DNA from: Candidatus Woesearchaeota archaeon
GTDB lineage: Archaea > Nanobdellota > Nanobdellia > Woesearchaeales > GW2011-AR4
Direction: 5' to 3'
DNA length: 64,000 nucleotides
Assembly (NCBI GenBank): GCA_016185945.1
Contig: JACPMR010000015.1
Span: forward strand, 133,256-197,255
Position 1 is the stretch's first letter, and each line of letters starts with the position of its first letter. Position numbers and translations under genes: made by a program. The notes beneath the pieces were generated by a model. That model was not told the DNA's origin and made no database searches. It saw only the letters and a program-made list of their open reading frames with translations. Shown here in pieces: positions 7,906 through 15,432 of this stretch.

Positions 7906-8238
7906 TTTTATTTAAAATAGTTATTCTCATTGAATAACCATTATTTAAATCTTTTGTTTTTTAACTACTAAATAGTCAAAAATGAAAAATATTAACACAT
8001 AATTTCCATATTGAAAAATATATTTATTATTTATAGACTAAATAGAAAGATTTAAAAGTTAAATAATCCTTTATACACAAAAGGGGCATTGCAATTTAGG
8101 TTCTTAGGAAAAGTGAAAAGATGGTAGTTAGATGTAAGAATCAAAAGTGTCTAAAATAATCAGTGAATATTAGTACTAAAAAGTAACAAAAAAAGAAAAG
8201 CTTTTTAAACGAGGATAGGTAACTGCTAATAAGAAGAT
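7906..8238. promoter_or_regulatory. Divergent control region with dyad and ACTAAATAG repeats
   Basis: No gene. A perfect 7-bp dyad GTTATTC-TCATT-GAATAAC (7920-7938) lies 15 nt upstream of the leftward ATG and just downstream of a TATA-like TTTAAAT (about 7943-7950, other strand), where an operator would overlap the transcription start. ACTAAATAG occurs at 7967-7975 and 8037-8045, with a near copy at 8175-8183. For the rightward gene a TATA-like CTTTTTAAAC lies near 8201-8210, about 28 nt before ATG 8239, suggesting a leaderless mRNA. Confidence 0.45.
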
Positions 8239-10413
8239 ATGGTAAGGGAAAATGGTGTTAGTGCTGTAATAGGGGAGTTAAGTGCCATCAAAGGTACTGA
8301 TTATGTTAGCCTTCTTGCCGATAAATTTGGGCCCAGATTTGAAGAATTTGTTGGGGATTTGCAAAGACAACTTGCAGGGGCACTACCTCAAAAAGTAGTA
8401 CAAAGAACAACTGCAAGAGTTCTTGCTGGCTTAGAAACAATTGTTGATGATATGATTGCCCATGTTGGTGCTATAGAAAGAGGAATAGCATGGGTTAATT
8501 CTGATTTTGACTTATATGTAGCTTATGTTAGAATGAAGTCTAATGATGTCCCTGAATCACTAAGGCTCAATCCAAGCCAACATAATGTCAAGCTTGGCAT
8601 GGACCCTACGAATGATAGTCTACATTTAGGGCATTTGGTTCCTTTAAGAAAGCTTAATGATTTTGCAAGGCTTGGTTATAACACAGTTGCGCTACTTGGA
8701 ACTTTTACTGCAACTATTGGTGATCCAAGCGGCAGAAATGAGGCCAGACCACCTTTAAGCGAAGAAGAAGTAATGGCTTACGCAAGAAGATTTGAAGAGC
8801 AATTAAGAAGAATATTGGTTGACGGCATGCGAATAGAATATAACCATAAGTGGCTTACAGAGTTAACTGCTGCAGATTTAATTAGAATTGCAAATGGGGT
8901 GAATGCTAGCACCATTGATAGCAGGCCGGATTTTTTACAAAGAAAAAGAACAGGTGGGCGTATTTCTTTTGCAGAGTATATCTATCCACTACTTCAAGCG
9001 TATGATTCTGTGGCTCTAAGGGCATTATTTGAAATAGGCGGAACTGACCAAAAGAGAAACATGTTAGTTGGCAGGGATTTACAGCGTTATGTGGGACAAG
9101 AAGAGCAAGGTTGTATTGCAATGCCGTTGTTGCCCAGTATTGATGGAGTAACAAAAATGAGCAAAACAAATCCAGATACCTGCATATTTTTGAAGGACGA
9201 ACCCAAAGACATGTATGGCAAGCTGATGCGTATTCCTGACTTCTTGATGCCCCTATATTTTGAATTATTAACAGACAGAAGTATAAATGATATTGATGCG
9301 ATGAAAAGGGCACTTGGCGAGATGGGCCTCATCGCTCAACAAGGTGCAAAATTCGCAAGGCATTTTAAAATAGGTGATTTAACTGCCAGCAGAACTGAAT
9401 TGCTAAATATAATTAAGGAAGAAGAAAGAAGGTATACAGGTTCTGTTTTGATATACACCCCTGCTAGAATGAGGGGCATAGTAGAGCAGCTTGTCACAAA
9501 GCTTAGCGAGGACGGTTTCTTTGTCAGGACTGTTAGCGCATTACCAGAAGCGCAAAGAGAGTTTAGTAGCAGAGAGTATAGTGTTTTGATAATGGATTTG
9601 TCTGCTAAAGGAAATTATGATGTATTAAGAACGTTAAGAGGGATGAACAAGGACATTGGAGTTTTAGGCTTAAGAAGTGAAAATTCTAGATTAACAAATG
9701 GTTTGCAAACTCGTTTAATGAGTGATTTGAATGTGTCTCAAGTCTTTCCTGTCTTAAGCGAGCAAATGCCTGATGTGATAATAAGGGTTATTGGTTCAGT
9801 TTATAGAAATTTGCCAAGAGGCGAAAGTAGAAGAAAAGATGTAATAAGCGATTTGCAACCTTTGATATTGAGAATAGAAGGTGCACTAAAAAGATATGTT
9901 ACACAACGAGATTATTCAATTAGGGTAAGTGGAGGTAGATTTGAAATTTTAGGCAACAATGAAGAAACCCAAAAAGCAATAGACATGCTTAAGGGAACTG
10001 AAGATATGAGTGAAGGATACCATCCAATGATGTTAAAGCACGACCTTGCTTATAGAGTTGTAAGTCAACTTCATGGAGAAGATGCTACAAGGGCTGCAAG
10101 ACAACACTTTGAAACACAATATCAACGAAGAGGTTTGACTGAAGATTTACCAATCTATCAAGTTCCTCCGTCACTTGTTCAAGAGGGTGGTGTAAACATG
10201 CTTGATTTAGTAAGGGCTTTAAGAGAAGGTGTTAGTAACTCACAAATAAGAAGATGGAGTGATGAAGGCGCTTTGAGAATTAGGCTGCCAGAGGGGAATG
10301 ATTGGAAACGGGTAAAGTATGATCACGTCATACCAGTTTCAGATTTAGAGAGAGTTGCTGTGAAAATAGGAAGAGGGTCGTACAGACTTGCTTACCAACC
10401 GCCACAACAATAA
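8239..10413 (+). CDS. Tyrosyl-tRNA synthetase (TyrRS2-like) with receiver-like insertion and N-terminal extension
   Basis: 724 residues, far longer than the usual 400 or so. Residues 1-110 are an unfamiliar helical extension. Residues 115-390 are a class I TyrRS core: LGMDPTNDSLHLGH (HIGH motif at 129-132), GDPSGR, GGTDQ (267-271) and KMSKT (306-310, normally KMSKS). Residues 401-525 read like a CheY-type receiver with Asp452 at the end of strand 3, but strand 1 lacks the acidic pair. About 65 further residues lead to YHPMMLKHDLAYRVVSQLHG (593-612), the normal TyrRS linker, and an S4-like C-terminus (645-715). So the extra domain interrupts a synthetase. It may charge tRNA-Tyr under control, or have another role. 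Confidence 0.75.
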   Translation: MVRENGVSAVIGELSAIKGTDYVSLLADKFGPRFEEFVGDLQRQLAGALPQKVVQRTTARVLAGLETIVDDMIAHVGAIERGIAWVNSDFDLYVAYVRMKSNDVPESLRLNPSQHNVKLGMDPTNDSLHLGHLVPLRKLNDFARLGYNTVALLGTFTATIGDPSGRNEARPPLSEEEVMAYARRFEEQLRRILVDGMRIEYNHKWLTELTAADLIRIANGVNASTIDSRPDFLQRKRTGGRISFAEYIYPLLQAYDSVALRALFEIGGTDQKRNMLVGRDLQRYVGQEEQGCIAMPLLPSIDGVTKMSKTNPDTCIFLKDEPKDMYGKLMRIPDFLMPLYFELLTDRSINDIDAMKRALGEMGLIAQQGAKFARHFKIGDLTASRTELLNIIKEEERRYTGSVLIYTPARMRGIVEQLVTKLSEDGFFVRTVSALPEAQREFSSREYSVLIMDLSAKGNYDVLRTLRGMNKDIGVLGLRSENSRLTNGLQTRLMSDLNVSQVFPVLSEQMPDVIIRVIGSVYRNLPRGESRRKDVISDLQPLILRIEGALKRYVTQRDYSIRVSGGRFEILGNNEETQKAIDMLKGTEDMSEGYHPMMLKHDLAYRVVSQLHGEDATRAARQHFETQYQRRGLTEDLPIYQVPPSLVQEGGVNMLDLVRALREGVSNSQIRRWSDEGALRIRLPEGNDWKRVKYDHVIPVSDLERVAVKIGRGSYRLAYQPPQQ

Positions 10414-10471
10414 ATAATTTTAAATTCCAAATCATAAAGCATTTTAAAAGTTTGTCTTGCATTCTATTTCT

Positions 10472-10936
10472 CTAATGGCTTTGGGGTATAATAACCCTCC
10501 TCGTCTTCCCCACATAATTCAAAACCCTTCCATTAGAGTATTTTCCTGTTCCTAGAAAATCTTTGTTGTGCTTTAAAATAACAAAACCCTTGCAATCCTT
10601 GCATTCTTTTTGCAAATCTTCGCCTCTGAACCATTTCCTTGTTTCTTCTTCATTCAATTCAACAACATTCTTTGTCGCCTTTGTGCCTATAATCTGGCTT
10701 CCTTCTATGCTCAATCTTATTCCTAATTTATCATGCTCGCAAAAATACATTCCGACAGAGTTAAGGCGAAGCTTTGAAGTGTCAATTTTGGAAATGTCTT
10801 TGCTTATTACAAAAACTCGATTTTTGTTGTTTTTCAGGAAGCCATAATCTAACTTTATTTTAGCGCCCCATTGGTTTTCTATCATTTCAAGGATTTGTTT
10901 TATTTCTTTGTTGTTTAAGATTTTTAATTCTGGCAT
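10472..10936 (-). CDS. Standalone PUA-like RNA-binding protein (RsmF/NOL1 C-terminal type)
   Basis: 154 residues. The sequence runs LRLNSVGMYF, IRLSIEGSQIIG, ATKNVVELNEEE, W-x-x-GEDL, then GFVILKHNKDFLGTGK and LNYVGKTRRVI. This matches the PUA-like domain that ends RsmF/NOL1-type rRNA and tRNA methyltransferases, where it binds RNA, but no methyltransferase domain is attached. Archaeal genomes often encode it alone; it may assist a separate m5C methyltransferase or ribosome assembly. A Cys pair (KECKDCKG) is unusual. The next upstream gene on this strand is aIF5B. Confidence 0.75.
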   Translation of the reverse strand: MPELKILNNKEIKQILEMIENQWGAKIKLDYGFLKNNKNRVFVISKDISKIDTSKLRLNSVGMYFCEHDKLGIRLSIEGSQIIGTKATKNVVELNEEETRKWFRGEDLQKECKDCKGFVILKHNKDFLGTGKYSNGRVLNYVGKTRRVIIPQSH

Positions 10937-10973
10937 TTTTATTTGGTGATTTTGATTTAATTAAAATTTAATT

Positions 10974-11145
10974 TTTCAATCTGCCTGCGGCGCATATTAG
11001 TGCGCCTCGGCATTCAGACGTTGAAGTAGCTTTCCTTTGTGCTTCCCCTCGGCGCCTATTTATTGGAACCAGATAGACAAACATTCCTGAGCTGGGCTCC
11101 CATATCGCGCTTGCTGATATTGGGAAGCGACGTTATTTTTGATTT
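10974..11145 (+). repeat. Modular intergenic element, copy 2 (GC-rich left arm)
   Basis: It starts TTTCAATCTGCC and ends in GGGAAGCGACGTTATTTTTGA. The right arm CTGAGCTGGGCTCCCA...TTGGGAAGC is shared with the copies at 32257 and 54133. The left arm is GC-rich (GCGCATATTAGTGCGC) and aligns only with the complement of 54133-54308. It lies between two leftward genes, the PUA gene and aIF5B. Confidence 0.85.
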
Positions 11146-11204
11146 AATTTTTATTATTGTTTTATTTCATTATTTGGATTTTTATTTATAATTTAATATC
11201 TATT

Positions 11205-12965
11205 TCAAATCCCCCACATGGGATTATTATTTCTCATTATCTCTGCTATCTCCTTCAATATTTCTATTTCCTCCTGTGTCAAATATTTCTTAAATTCCTT
11301 CAGCTTTTTGAAATGCCCTTCTGGAATTGCAGAGTAAAGAATGTCCTCCTCATGAAGCTGTCTTCCTATTGTTACATTCGGCAATGAAACTGCTACTTGC
11401 TTGCCTTTCTCTGCTTTTTCAATATTTTCCTGCTCATGCTGTATACTTTTTGCTTCTGTTATTACAGTTCCGTCTTTTTTCATCAATGGCAAGTCTGTTT
11501 TTAATGTGCCTGCCAGTACTTCAACACCGACAATTGCAGGATTGCTTTGTCTGAAAACATAACCCTTAAGCAGCTTGATTTTACATGGCTTAATAAGATA
11601 CTCTATTTCTTTTGCCTCAATCTTTTTCCTTTCTTCCTGCTGCCATTTCTCGAAGTCTTCCATAAGCTTGTAAATGATATTGCTTGTAATCACCTTAATG
11701 TTGCCTGCCTTTACTTCAGACATAGGCTCGACGTTAAATCCAAGAATCACGCCTTGCAGGACATCTTTTTCGTAGCTTGCCTCTGCATCAGTAATGTCTT
11801 TTTTGGATATATTGCCGATTGATGCCTTTCTTATTTCAATATTTTTCTCTTTCAAAATTTTTACAAGTGCTTCCAATGAGCCAAGAGAATCCGCTTTTAT
11901 CACAATTCCTTGTTTGTCTGTTTCTATTACAACTTCTTCTACTTCTTTTTTTATCTCCACCTTTACTTTTTCAATTTCATCAGGTAAGCAACTTCTCAGA
12001 GGCATGCCTGCAACAACATTGCCAAGCTCAGGAGATGCAATCTTAACACCTGTTGCTGCCTTGACTTCTTTTACAGACTTGAATTTTGCTTTTTTGTCGC
12101 GCATCTCTGCCAGTGGCACTGGCTCAAACAACGCCTTAACCTTTGTGACAATCGGCTCGGTTAGAGAGCCAATCACAATAATATCGTTTTGCTTTAGAGA
12201 GCCATCATAAACAATAACCTCAATTGTTGTGCCTAGCCCTTTTTCTTCCTTGACTTCAAGGACTGTGCCTTTTGCACTGCCTTCAACATTCACTTTAAGG
12301 ATTTCTTCAAGGAATCTTTGCGACAACCCAACCATTACCATCAACAATTCAGGCAATCCTTCGCTTGTCTTTGCAGAAGTGGGTATTATTGCTATTTGCT
12401 TTGTATAGTCCTCTACCCTGTCGAATCTTTCAGAATTAAAGCCTAGCTCGCTTAACTTCCCAACAACCTCGTAAAGTTTTTTTTCGAGAAGAAGCATCAC
12501 ATTTTCATTTTGCTTTTGTATGTTTTCCAGCAAAGTTAGTTCTGATTTTGAATTCCAGCCAGGCAGCAAGTCAATCTTGTTCAATGCAATGACAAAAGGA
12601 GTTTTGTATTGTTTTAGTATGTCTATGCATTCCAAAGTTTGATGTTTGATGCCTTCATTTATATCTATAACAAGAATTGCTATATCGGCAAGATTACCGC
12701 CCCTTTTCCTCAGGTTAGTGAAGGCGGCATGCCCTGGCGTGTCAAGGATGATAAAGCCAGGAATTTTTAGTTCAGTTTTTGCCTTCTCAATCAGCTTGCC
12801 ACAGATTTTCTTTATTGTTGAAATTGGTATTTGGGAGCAGCCAATGCATTGAGTTATTCTGCCCGGCTCCGACTCGACAATAGCGGTGCTTCTAATTGTA
12901 TCCAGCAATTGAGTTTTTCCAGAATCTACATTTCCTATTACTGTGATGATAAGCTGCCTTAGCAT
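11205..12965 (-). CDS. infB: Translation initiation factor aIF5B (IF-2)
   Basis: 586 residues from ATG 12965; a TTG nine bases upstream is less likely. It is the GTPase that joins ribosomal subunits with initiator tRNA in place. The G1 loop reads GNVDSGKT (residues 11-18) where the family normally has GHVDHGKT, and switch I reads GRITQCIGCSQIP rather than GxITQHIGA. DTPGHAAF (G3) and NKID (G4) are intact, so it should still be an active GTPase. Domains II-IV follow, with KADSLGSLEALVKIL marking domain III. Length fits archaeal aIF5B. The following gene on the other strand is Trm1. Confidence 0.95.
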   Translation of the reverse strand: MLRQLIITVIGNVDSGKTQLLDTIRSTAIVESEPGRITQCIGCSQIPISTIKKICGKLIEKAKTELKIPGFIILDTPGHAAFTNLRKRGGNLADIAILVIDINEGIKHQTLECIDILKQYKTPFVIALNKIDLLPGWNSKSELTLLENIQKQNENVMLLLEKKLYEVVGKLSELGFNSERFDRVEDYTKQIAIIPTSAKTSEGLPELLMVMVGLSQRFLEEILKVNVEGSAKGTVLEVKEEKGLGTTIEVIVYDGSLKQNDIIVIGSLTEPIVTKVKALFEPVPLAEMRDKKAKFKSVKEVKAATGVKIASPELGNVVAGMPLRSCLPDEIEKVKVEIKKEVEEVVIETDKQGIVIKADSLGSLEALVKILKEKNIEIRKASIGNISKKDITDAEASYEKDVLQGVILGFNVEPMSEVKAGNIKVITSNIIYKLMEDFEKWQQEERKKIEAKEIEYLIKPCKIKLLKGYVFRQSNPAIVGVEVLAGTLKTDLPLMKKDGTVITEAKSIQHEQENIEKAEKGKQVAVSLPNVTIGRQLHEEDILYSAIPEGHFKKLKEFKKYLTQEEIEILKEIAEIMRNNNPMWGI

Positions 12966-13051
12966 TTTAACCAAGACAAAGTAAGAGTAATATATTTTTA
13001 AAGTTATGTATGTAAGAAAGCTTTTTATTGGAATAAAAGTTATTTGTTATT

Positions 13052-14119
13052 ATGTCAAATCCCATTAACGAAGGCTCTATAAAATTGATTGCACCAAAAA
13101 CTGAAAAAATATCCAAGGAAATGGGCGTGTTTTACAATCCTGTAATGAGTTTAAATAGGGATATTTCTATTTTGCTTCTTAACTCAATTAACAAAAACAA
13201 TCTGCAAATAGCAGATATTTTGGCAGCAACTGGAGTGAGAAGCATAAGATTTTTGAAGGAATTAAGTAAAATTAAGATTAAAAAAATATACATTAACGAC
13301 TATGATAAAAAAGCTATAAAACTAATCAAGGAAAATTTGACATTAAACGGAATTCAATATAAAAACAATAAAAAAATAAATATCCATAATGAAGACGCAA
13401 ATTTATTCCTTCTAAACTCAACTGGTTTTGACTACATTGACATTGATCCGTTCGGAACCCCGAATAATTTTCTTGATGCATCTTGCAGAAGAATCTCAAG
13501 AGACGGCATTCTGGCAGTGACTGCAACTGACACAAGTGCTTTATGCGGCACTTTTCCAAAAGCTTGCTTGAGAAAGTACTGGGCAATGCCAAGAAAAGAC
13601 GCAATAATGCACGAGACAGGGTTGAGGATTTTGATAAGAAAAATACAGCTTGCTGCCGCACAATATGACAAGGCCTTGATTCCGATATTTTCGTATTCGA
13701 AACAGCACTATATGAGGATATTTTTGAAGAATGAGAAAGGAAAAAACAAGGTTGATGCAATATTAAAGCAACATGGATTTTTCAATAATGCAGGGCCTAT
13801 TTGGCTTGGCAGTTTGTGGGATAAAAATTTGGTTAATAAAATGCACAAAAACGCATTAAAAAATAAGATATTTGATCAAAACAAAGAATTAATCAAATTT
13901 TTAAAAACAATAAAAGAAGAATCAAAAATAAATGCTGTTGGATTTTACGATTTGCATGATATTTCCGAAAAAAATAAAATAAAGCATTTGCAAAAAAAAG
14001 AAGTAATATTGGATAAGATTAAAAAAGTTGGCTATAAAGCGAGCGAAACTCATTTTAAAGGAGAAGGAATAAGAAGCGACATACCTTATCCAAAATTGAT
14101 CAAGTTGCTACAAAAATAA
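13052..14119 (+). CDS. trm1: tRNA (guanine26-N2) dimethyltransferase Trm1
   Basis: 355 residues. Trm1 uses S-adenosylmethionine to make N2,N2-dimethylguanosine at position 26 of tRNA. It shows EGSIKL near the N-terminus, the SAM pocket ADILAATGVRSIRFLKE (54-70), DIDPFGTP (about 130-137) and GPIWLGSLWD in the C-terminal domain. In relatives a four-Cys zinc site usually precedes the GPLWxG stretch; here that stretch has no Cys, so the zinc site is lost. It diverges from aIF5B with an 86-bp gap. Confidence 0.92.
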   Translation: MSNPINEGSIKLIAPKTEKISKEMGVFYNPVMSLNRDISILLLNSINKNNLQIADILAATGVRSIRFLKELSKIKIKKIYINDYDKKAIKLIKENLTLNGIQYKNNKKINIHNEDANLFLLNSTGFDYIDIDPFGTPNNFLDASCRRISRDGILAVTATDTSALCGTFPKACLRKYWAMPRKDAIMHETGLRILIRKIQLAAAQYDKALIPIFSYSKQHYMRIFLKNEKGKNKVDAILKQHGFFNNAGPIWLGSLWDKNLVNKMHKNALKNKIFDQNKELIKFLKTIKEESKINAVGFYDLHDISEKNKIKHLQKKEVILDKIKKVGYKASETHFKGEGIRSDIPYPKLIKLLQK

Positions 14120-14155
14120 ATAGATTTTTATATATCTTATTCCCGTTATTTTTAT

Positions 14156-14887
14156 ATGAAAAATAACGCCCTTAATATTGCAATATTCTTTATTGTCTTT
14201 GCTATATTTGCTGCCGGATGTGTGCAGAAAGCTGAAGAGCCGTCTGTTGAAGAACCTGAAGAGTTTGTAGATACTGGAGTGCTCTTTGTCGATTCAACAC
14301 CTACCCAAGCACAAGTGTATGTTAATGGCGAACTTAAAGGAGACACTCCGCTAACGCTGTATAACCTGCCTGTAGGAGCCTATGACACAGTCGTCAAGAA
14401 AGAAGGGTATGGTGACTCACAAAAAACTGTTGTAGTGAAGGTTGGCAAGACAGAAGAAGTGTATGTTGAATTAAACCAATTGGCAGCTTCAAAAACTACT
14501 GAAGGGAAAAAGACAGAGGATGTTAAACTTGAAGAGGCACCAAAAAATATATCAGCGACTCAATTCAACAAAATCAATGTAAGCGCTTTTGCAATGTACC
14601 ATGATTTTGAAAAATCACTTTTTACTGATGTAAGGACGGACAAAAGCGACTTGTTTTCAAGAAAATACGACAATTACGTGCATTTCACTGCAATAACGCC
14701 AGCAAAAATAGGCATCATTAACAAGCCGCTAAAGGATGTTGATAAGGCAGACTGCATTACTGCTGAAAGCGGCGCTCTACCTGTATTTTCAGGGCAGACT
14801 CTTTGCGTTAGAACTATTGAAGGCTCTTCCATTGCCATAGGGTGGGATAAATCTCCGAGCGAATTGGAATGGGTTCTATTTAGCTAA
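14156..14887 (+). CDS. Lipoprotein with PEGA domain
   Basis: 243 residues. The N-terminus ends in a lipobox-like AAGC (Cys22), so the protein is probably a lipid-anchored surface protein. Residues about 40-105 form a PEGA repeat: GVLFVDSTPTQAQVYVNGELKGDTPLTLYNLPVG-x-Y, K-x-GY. PEGA domains are beta sandwiches of surface proteins. The C-terminal 130 residues match nothing I know. Its stop codon overlaps the stop of the convergent aEF1-beta gene. ATG follows a TATA-like TTTTTATATATCTTATT by a normal distance. Confidence 0.75.
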   Translation: MKNNALNIAIFFIVFAIFAAGCVQKAEEPSVEEPEEFVDTGVLFVDSTPTQAQVYVNGELKGDTPLTLYNLPVGAYDTVVKKEGYGDSQKTVVVKVGKTEEVYVELNQLAASKTTEGKKTEDVKLEEAPKNISATQFNKINVSAFAMYHDFEKSLFTDVRTDKSDLFSRKYDNYVHFTAITPAKIGIINKPLKDVDKADCITAESGALPVFSGQTLCVRTIEGSSIAIGWDKSPSELEWVLFS

Positions 14888-15162
14888 CCAACTGCTCTTC
14901 TTACATCAGTAACTTCAACTGATTCAATACCATGGATATGCCCTATTCTTTTCTCCAATTCCTCTGTGCTGCCTTTGCTTTCGTCCATCACAAAAAAAAT
15001 GTCCAGTGCTTTCAAACCGAATGCAATGGGTACTATACTGGTTTTAAATTCCTGAGAACTGCAAAACTTGACAATCTCCTTCTTTGCCTCTACCCCTATT
15101 TTAGATAAATCTATGCTTGGATTAGAGGGCATTATCCTTAAAGTAACAACTACATTAGCCAT
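14884..15162 (-). CDS. ef1b: Elongation factor 1-beta (aEF1B)
   Basis: 92 residues from ATG 15162. This nucleotide exchange factor reloads aEF1A with GTP. Archaeal members start MxNVVVTL-x-x-MPxxPxxDL, exactly as seen here (MANVVVTLRIMPSNPSIDL), and end in a ferredoxin-like fold with IGHIHGIESVEVTDV. A longer reading from TTG 15213 would overlap the preceding Zn-ribbon gene and lacks family support. Only one base separates the Zn-ribbon stop from this ATG, so the two are cotranscribed and probably translationally coupled. Confidence 0.92.
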   Translation of the reverse strand: MANVVVTLRIMPSNPSIDLSKIGVEAKKEIVKFCSSQEFKTSIVPIAFGLKALDIFFVMDESKGSTEELEKRIGHIHGIESVEVTDVRRAVG

Positions 15163-15163
15163 A

Positions 15164-15340
15164 TCAGTTAGGACCTTCAAAATTGCAATTTGAACATCTG
15201 TACTTTGCGGCAATCTCCCTGCAATGATGACACCTTACAATCTCTACCTTGCCGCATTTAGGGCAATTGAACCTTGTAGAGCCGATTGTGTTTGTGATTC
15301 TTTTCTTGCATGATGTGCATAGTGCCTGCTTCTCTGTCAT
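15164..15340 (-). CDS. Zn-ribbon translation-associated protein (archaeal HVO_2753/COG2888 type)
   Basis: 58 residues. Four CxxC-type pairs are visible: CTSC, CPKC, CHHC (as RCHHC) and CSNC, with the sequence TRFNCPKCGKVEIVRCHHCREIAAKYRCSNC. This is the small archaeal zinc-finger protein commonly found just before aEF1-beta and predicted to bind RNA in translation. Starts with ATG 15340 and ends one base before the aEF1-beta ATG. Function beyond the family description is inference. Confidence 0.88.
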   Translation of the reverse strand: MTEKQALCTSCKKRITNTIGSTRFNCPKCGKVEIVRCHHCREIAAKYRCSNCNFEGPN

Positions 15341-15432
15341 TTTGTTTGGGATAAGAAATTGGTTTAAAAAGGTTGTGCTGGTTTTAATTTGGATAGTAAA
15401 TTGGTACTATTAAAAAATTCGATAAAAATAAA

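Noticed and set aside
15163-15213. TTG 15213 as start of aEF1-beta
   Set aside because: The family starts MxNVVVTL, matching ATG 15162, and the longer form overlaps the Zn-ribbon g. coding sequence.
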